Part shown: one piece after another, positions 10,613 through 11,768 of the stretch | How positions within the stretch are numbered: the first letter of the stretch is position 1 | Layout of the letters: every line of letters starts with the position of its first letter | Assembly (NCBI GenBank): GCA_009602725.1 | Contig: WELB01000110.1 | Coordinates: 234,113-245,880, forward strand | DNA from: Spirogloea muscicola | Taxonomy: Eukaryota; Streptophyta; Zygnematophyceae; Spirogloeales; Spirogloeaceae | Direction: 5' to 3' | Length of the DNA stretch: 11,768 nucleotides | The notes under the pieces: model-generated | Told to the model about the DNA's origin: nothing | The model's database searches: none | Seen by the model: the letters and a program-made list of their open reading frames with translations, nothing else | Program-made: the position numbers and the translations under genes

Positions 10613-11160
10613 GAACGCCGAGCCCAAGGGCTCTCTGGTCCATTGCCATGACAAGACCAGCGAGAGGCACCAAGAAGGAAGCAACATCTACAGATACTAC
10701 TGAAAGTGGTTAATGAGCTTCACGGCCTTCTGTGGTCTGCTAAAGCACCAATGGAGATGCGGGGGCACTGTGGTGGCAAGCGGTGGCACATTAGGTGTTG
10801 CCAGCCCGTCGTTCAATTGGGTGAAGGACGCCTCGTCTGAGTGACGGTGGTGTGCGATGTCTGCTTGCGCCCTTTCCCTTTCCCAACACGGCCAAGCGCT
10901 GCTCGGCCATCTGCTCGTGCGACTTAGCCACGTTGTGAGGCCAGCCAAGTGCACAAAGAGATGGGCGAATGGTGTTCCTTACATCCGGAACCCTAAGGGT
11001 CAGGCCCCGTTCAGTGACCCCTCGTCAGTCCCCAAGGCAGAGCCGACATCCCATGGGAAGCATCACCAGTCAGCAGATACGAATCAGACGAGCTAAGCGT
11101 ATCAGGAGCGAGGTCCGGCTGCGCATGCCGGAGGCAGCTGCGAGAGCTAGACCGGCGCGG
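10613..11160. other. Stretch without a recognisable gene
   Basis: It holds a short perfect palindrome, GAGCCC-AA-GGGCTC, near 10619-10632, and otherwise no repeat shared with the rest of the window that I can see. Short open frames on both strands show no family resemblance. Confidence 0.5.
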
Positions 11161-11768
11161 CGATGACCACAAGGGAGCTTGAGGGCGGCGAGTGGGACAT
11201 GGTCAGGCACATCCGCAAGACTGACAGCAGACTCAAGGGCACGGACTCACGGACGCCATAAGGTAGCCCCGCAGCACCTCACGGCGAAGGCACTCATCCA
11301 AAGGGCAACACTGGCCGAGCATGCTCAGCGCGGAGGAGCCGACGGACTCGGGAGGCCTGCGACGGTGCCATGGCATGGGGGCCAGCTGCTGGGCGGGCTG
11401 AGCGGGAGCACCATCGCGTGCTGCGGAGGCCACGGCCCGATCGGGACGGCGCGAGGGACCTCCCGCGGGGCCCGGGCGGAAGGCGGAGCTAGCAGGTGCG
11501 GCGGGAGCGCCATGCCTGCCGCGAGCTCCCAGCGGCGGGCGGGCGCCATGGCGGGAGCTCGGCGCGTACGCGGATGGCGCGCTGGTGGCGACACATGACG
11601 ACATGGGGCGTCGAACCCCGCGCCGGTGGATCGGCGCCGCGCGCTCTTATGAACCCCCCGTGGCTCAGCTTGTCTGCTGCCAAGTGCACCAGTCCCCCCC
11701 CCCCCGCCCCTCCGCGCCGCGAACTTCGCCGCGCTTCGTGCCGGCAGGCGCGGCCAGCGCCGCCGCCG
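11161..11768. other. Very GC-rich right end with overlapping open frames and C12 run
   Basis: High GC content keeps several frames open on both strands, so openness alone is weak evidence for coding. The most gene-like reading is minus: an ATG at 11604-11602 opens 118 codons rich in Ala, Arg, Pro and Ser and reaches a strong donor-like GTGAGT at 11250-11245 in phase 0, as a first exon with a targeting-type N-terminus might. The + strand frame 11179-11598 is equally long and has no better support. A run of 12 C occurs at 11694-11705. No product is recognised. Confidence 0.35.

Noticed and set aside
10697-11166. Several frames of 65-85 codons on both strands
   Set aside because: They overlap each other, have composition driven by local GC content, and show no family resemblance.
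11595-11690. tRNA-like T-loop (GGGGTTCGACGCCCC on the minus strand)
   Set aside because: No matching acceptor, D-arm or anticodon stem could be found around it, and the loop lacks the usual final pyrimidine.

Overview
This is a eukaryotic nuclear sequence. It holds two genes on the + strand, each cut into many exons by GT-AG introns of about 100 to 420 bases, separated by about 3.7 kb that is largely transposon debris. The first gene joins a universal stress protein (USP) domain to a receptor-like cytoplasmic kinase. The second is a plant-type L-lactate dehydrogenase. A plant-type telomere repeat (CCCTAAA) also occurs inside the window. Together with the GC-rich exons, these features suggest the green lineage, most likely a streptophyte alga or an early-diverging plant. 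The species cannot be named from the sequence. The A run of 112 bases at the left edge and the C run and GC-rich repeats at the right edge look like contig ends.

Layout: bases 1-112 are poly-A, apparently lying in an intron. Bases 155-3719 carry ten exons of the USP-kinase, which lacks its 5' end; the spliced exons give one open frame of 542 codons plus stop. Bases 3720-4788 show nothing recognisable. Bases 4789-6770 are a mosaic of short, 5'-truncated repeat copies in both orientations. They share a conserved peptide ending in LTRGY followed by a stop, a hairpin-bearing 3' tail, and a nested 40-base insertion. Three CCCTAAA units sit between a hairpin tail and a truncated copy. A long CT microsatellite follows at 6771-6854.

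Bases 7019-9871 hold the lactate dehydrogenase locus. From the ATG at 7463 eight exons splice into a 359-residue protein with the nucleotide-binding loop, substrate-choice Gln, catalytic Asp, Arg and His all present. A 192-base truncated retroelement lies directly upstream. It is flanked by a 7-base duplication that contains this ATG, so the insertion seems to have landed on the start codon and left the reading frame intact. One internal intron uses a GC donor.

Bases 9872-11768 contain one more hairpin repeat and a very GC-rich end with open frames on both strands but no recognisable product. The two genes are in the same direction but there is no evidence that they work together: one is a presumed signalling kinase, the other a fermentation enzyme.
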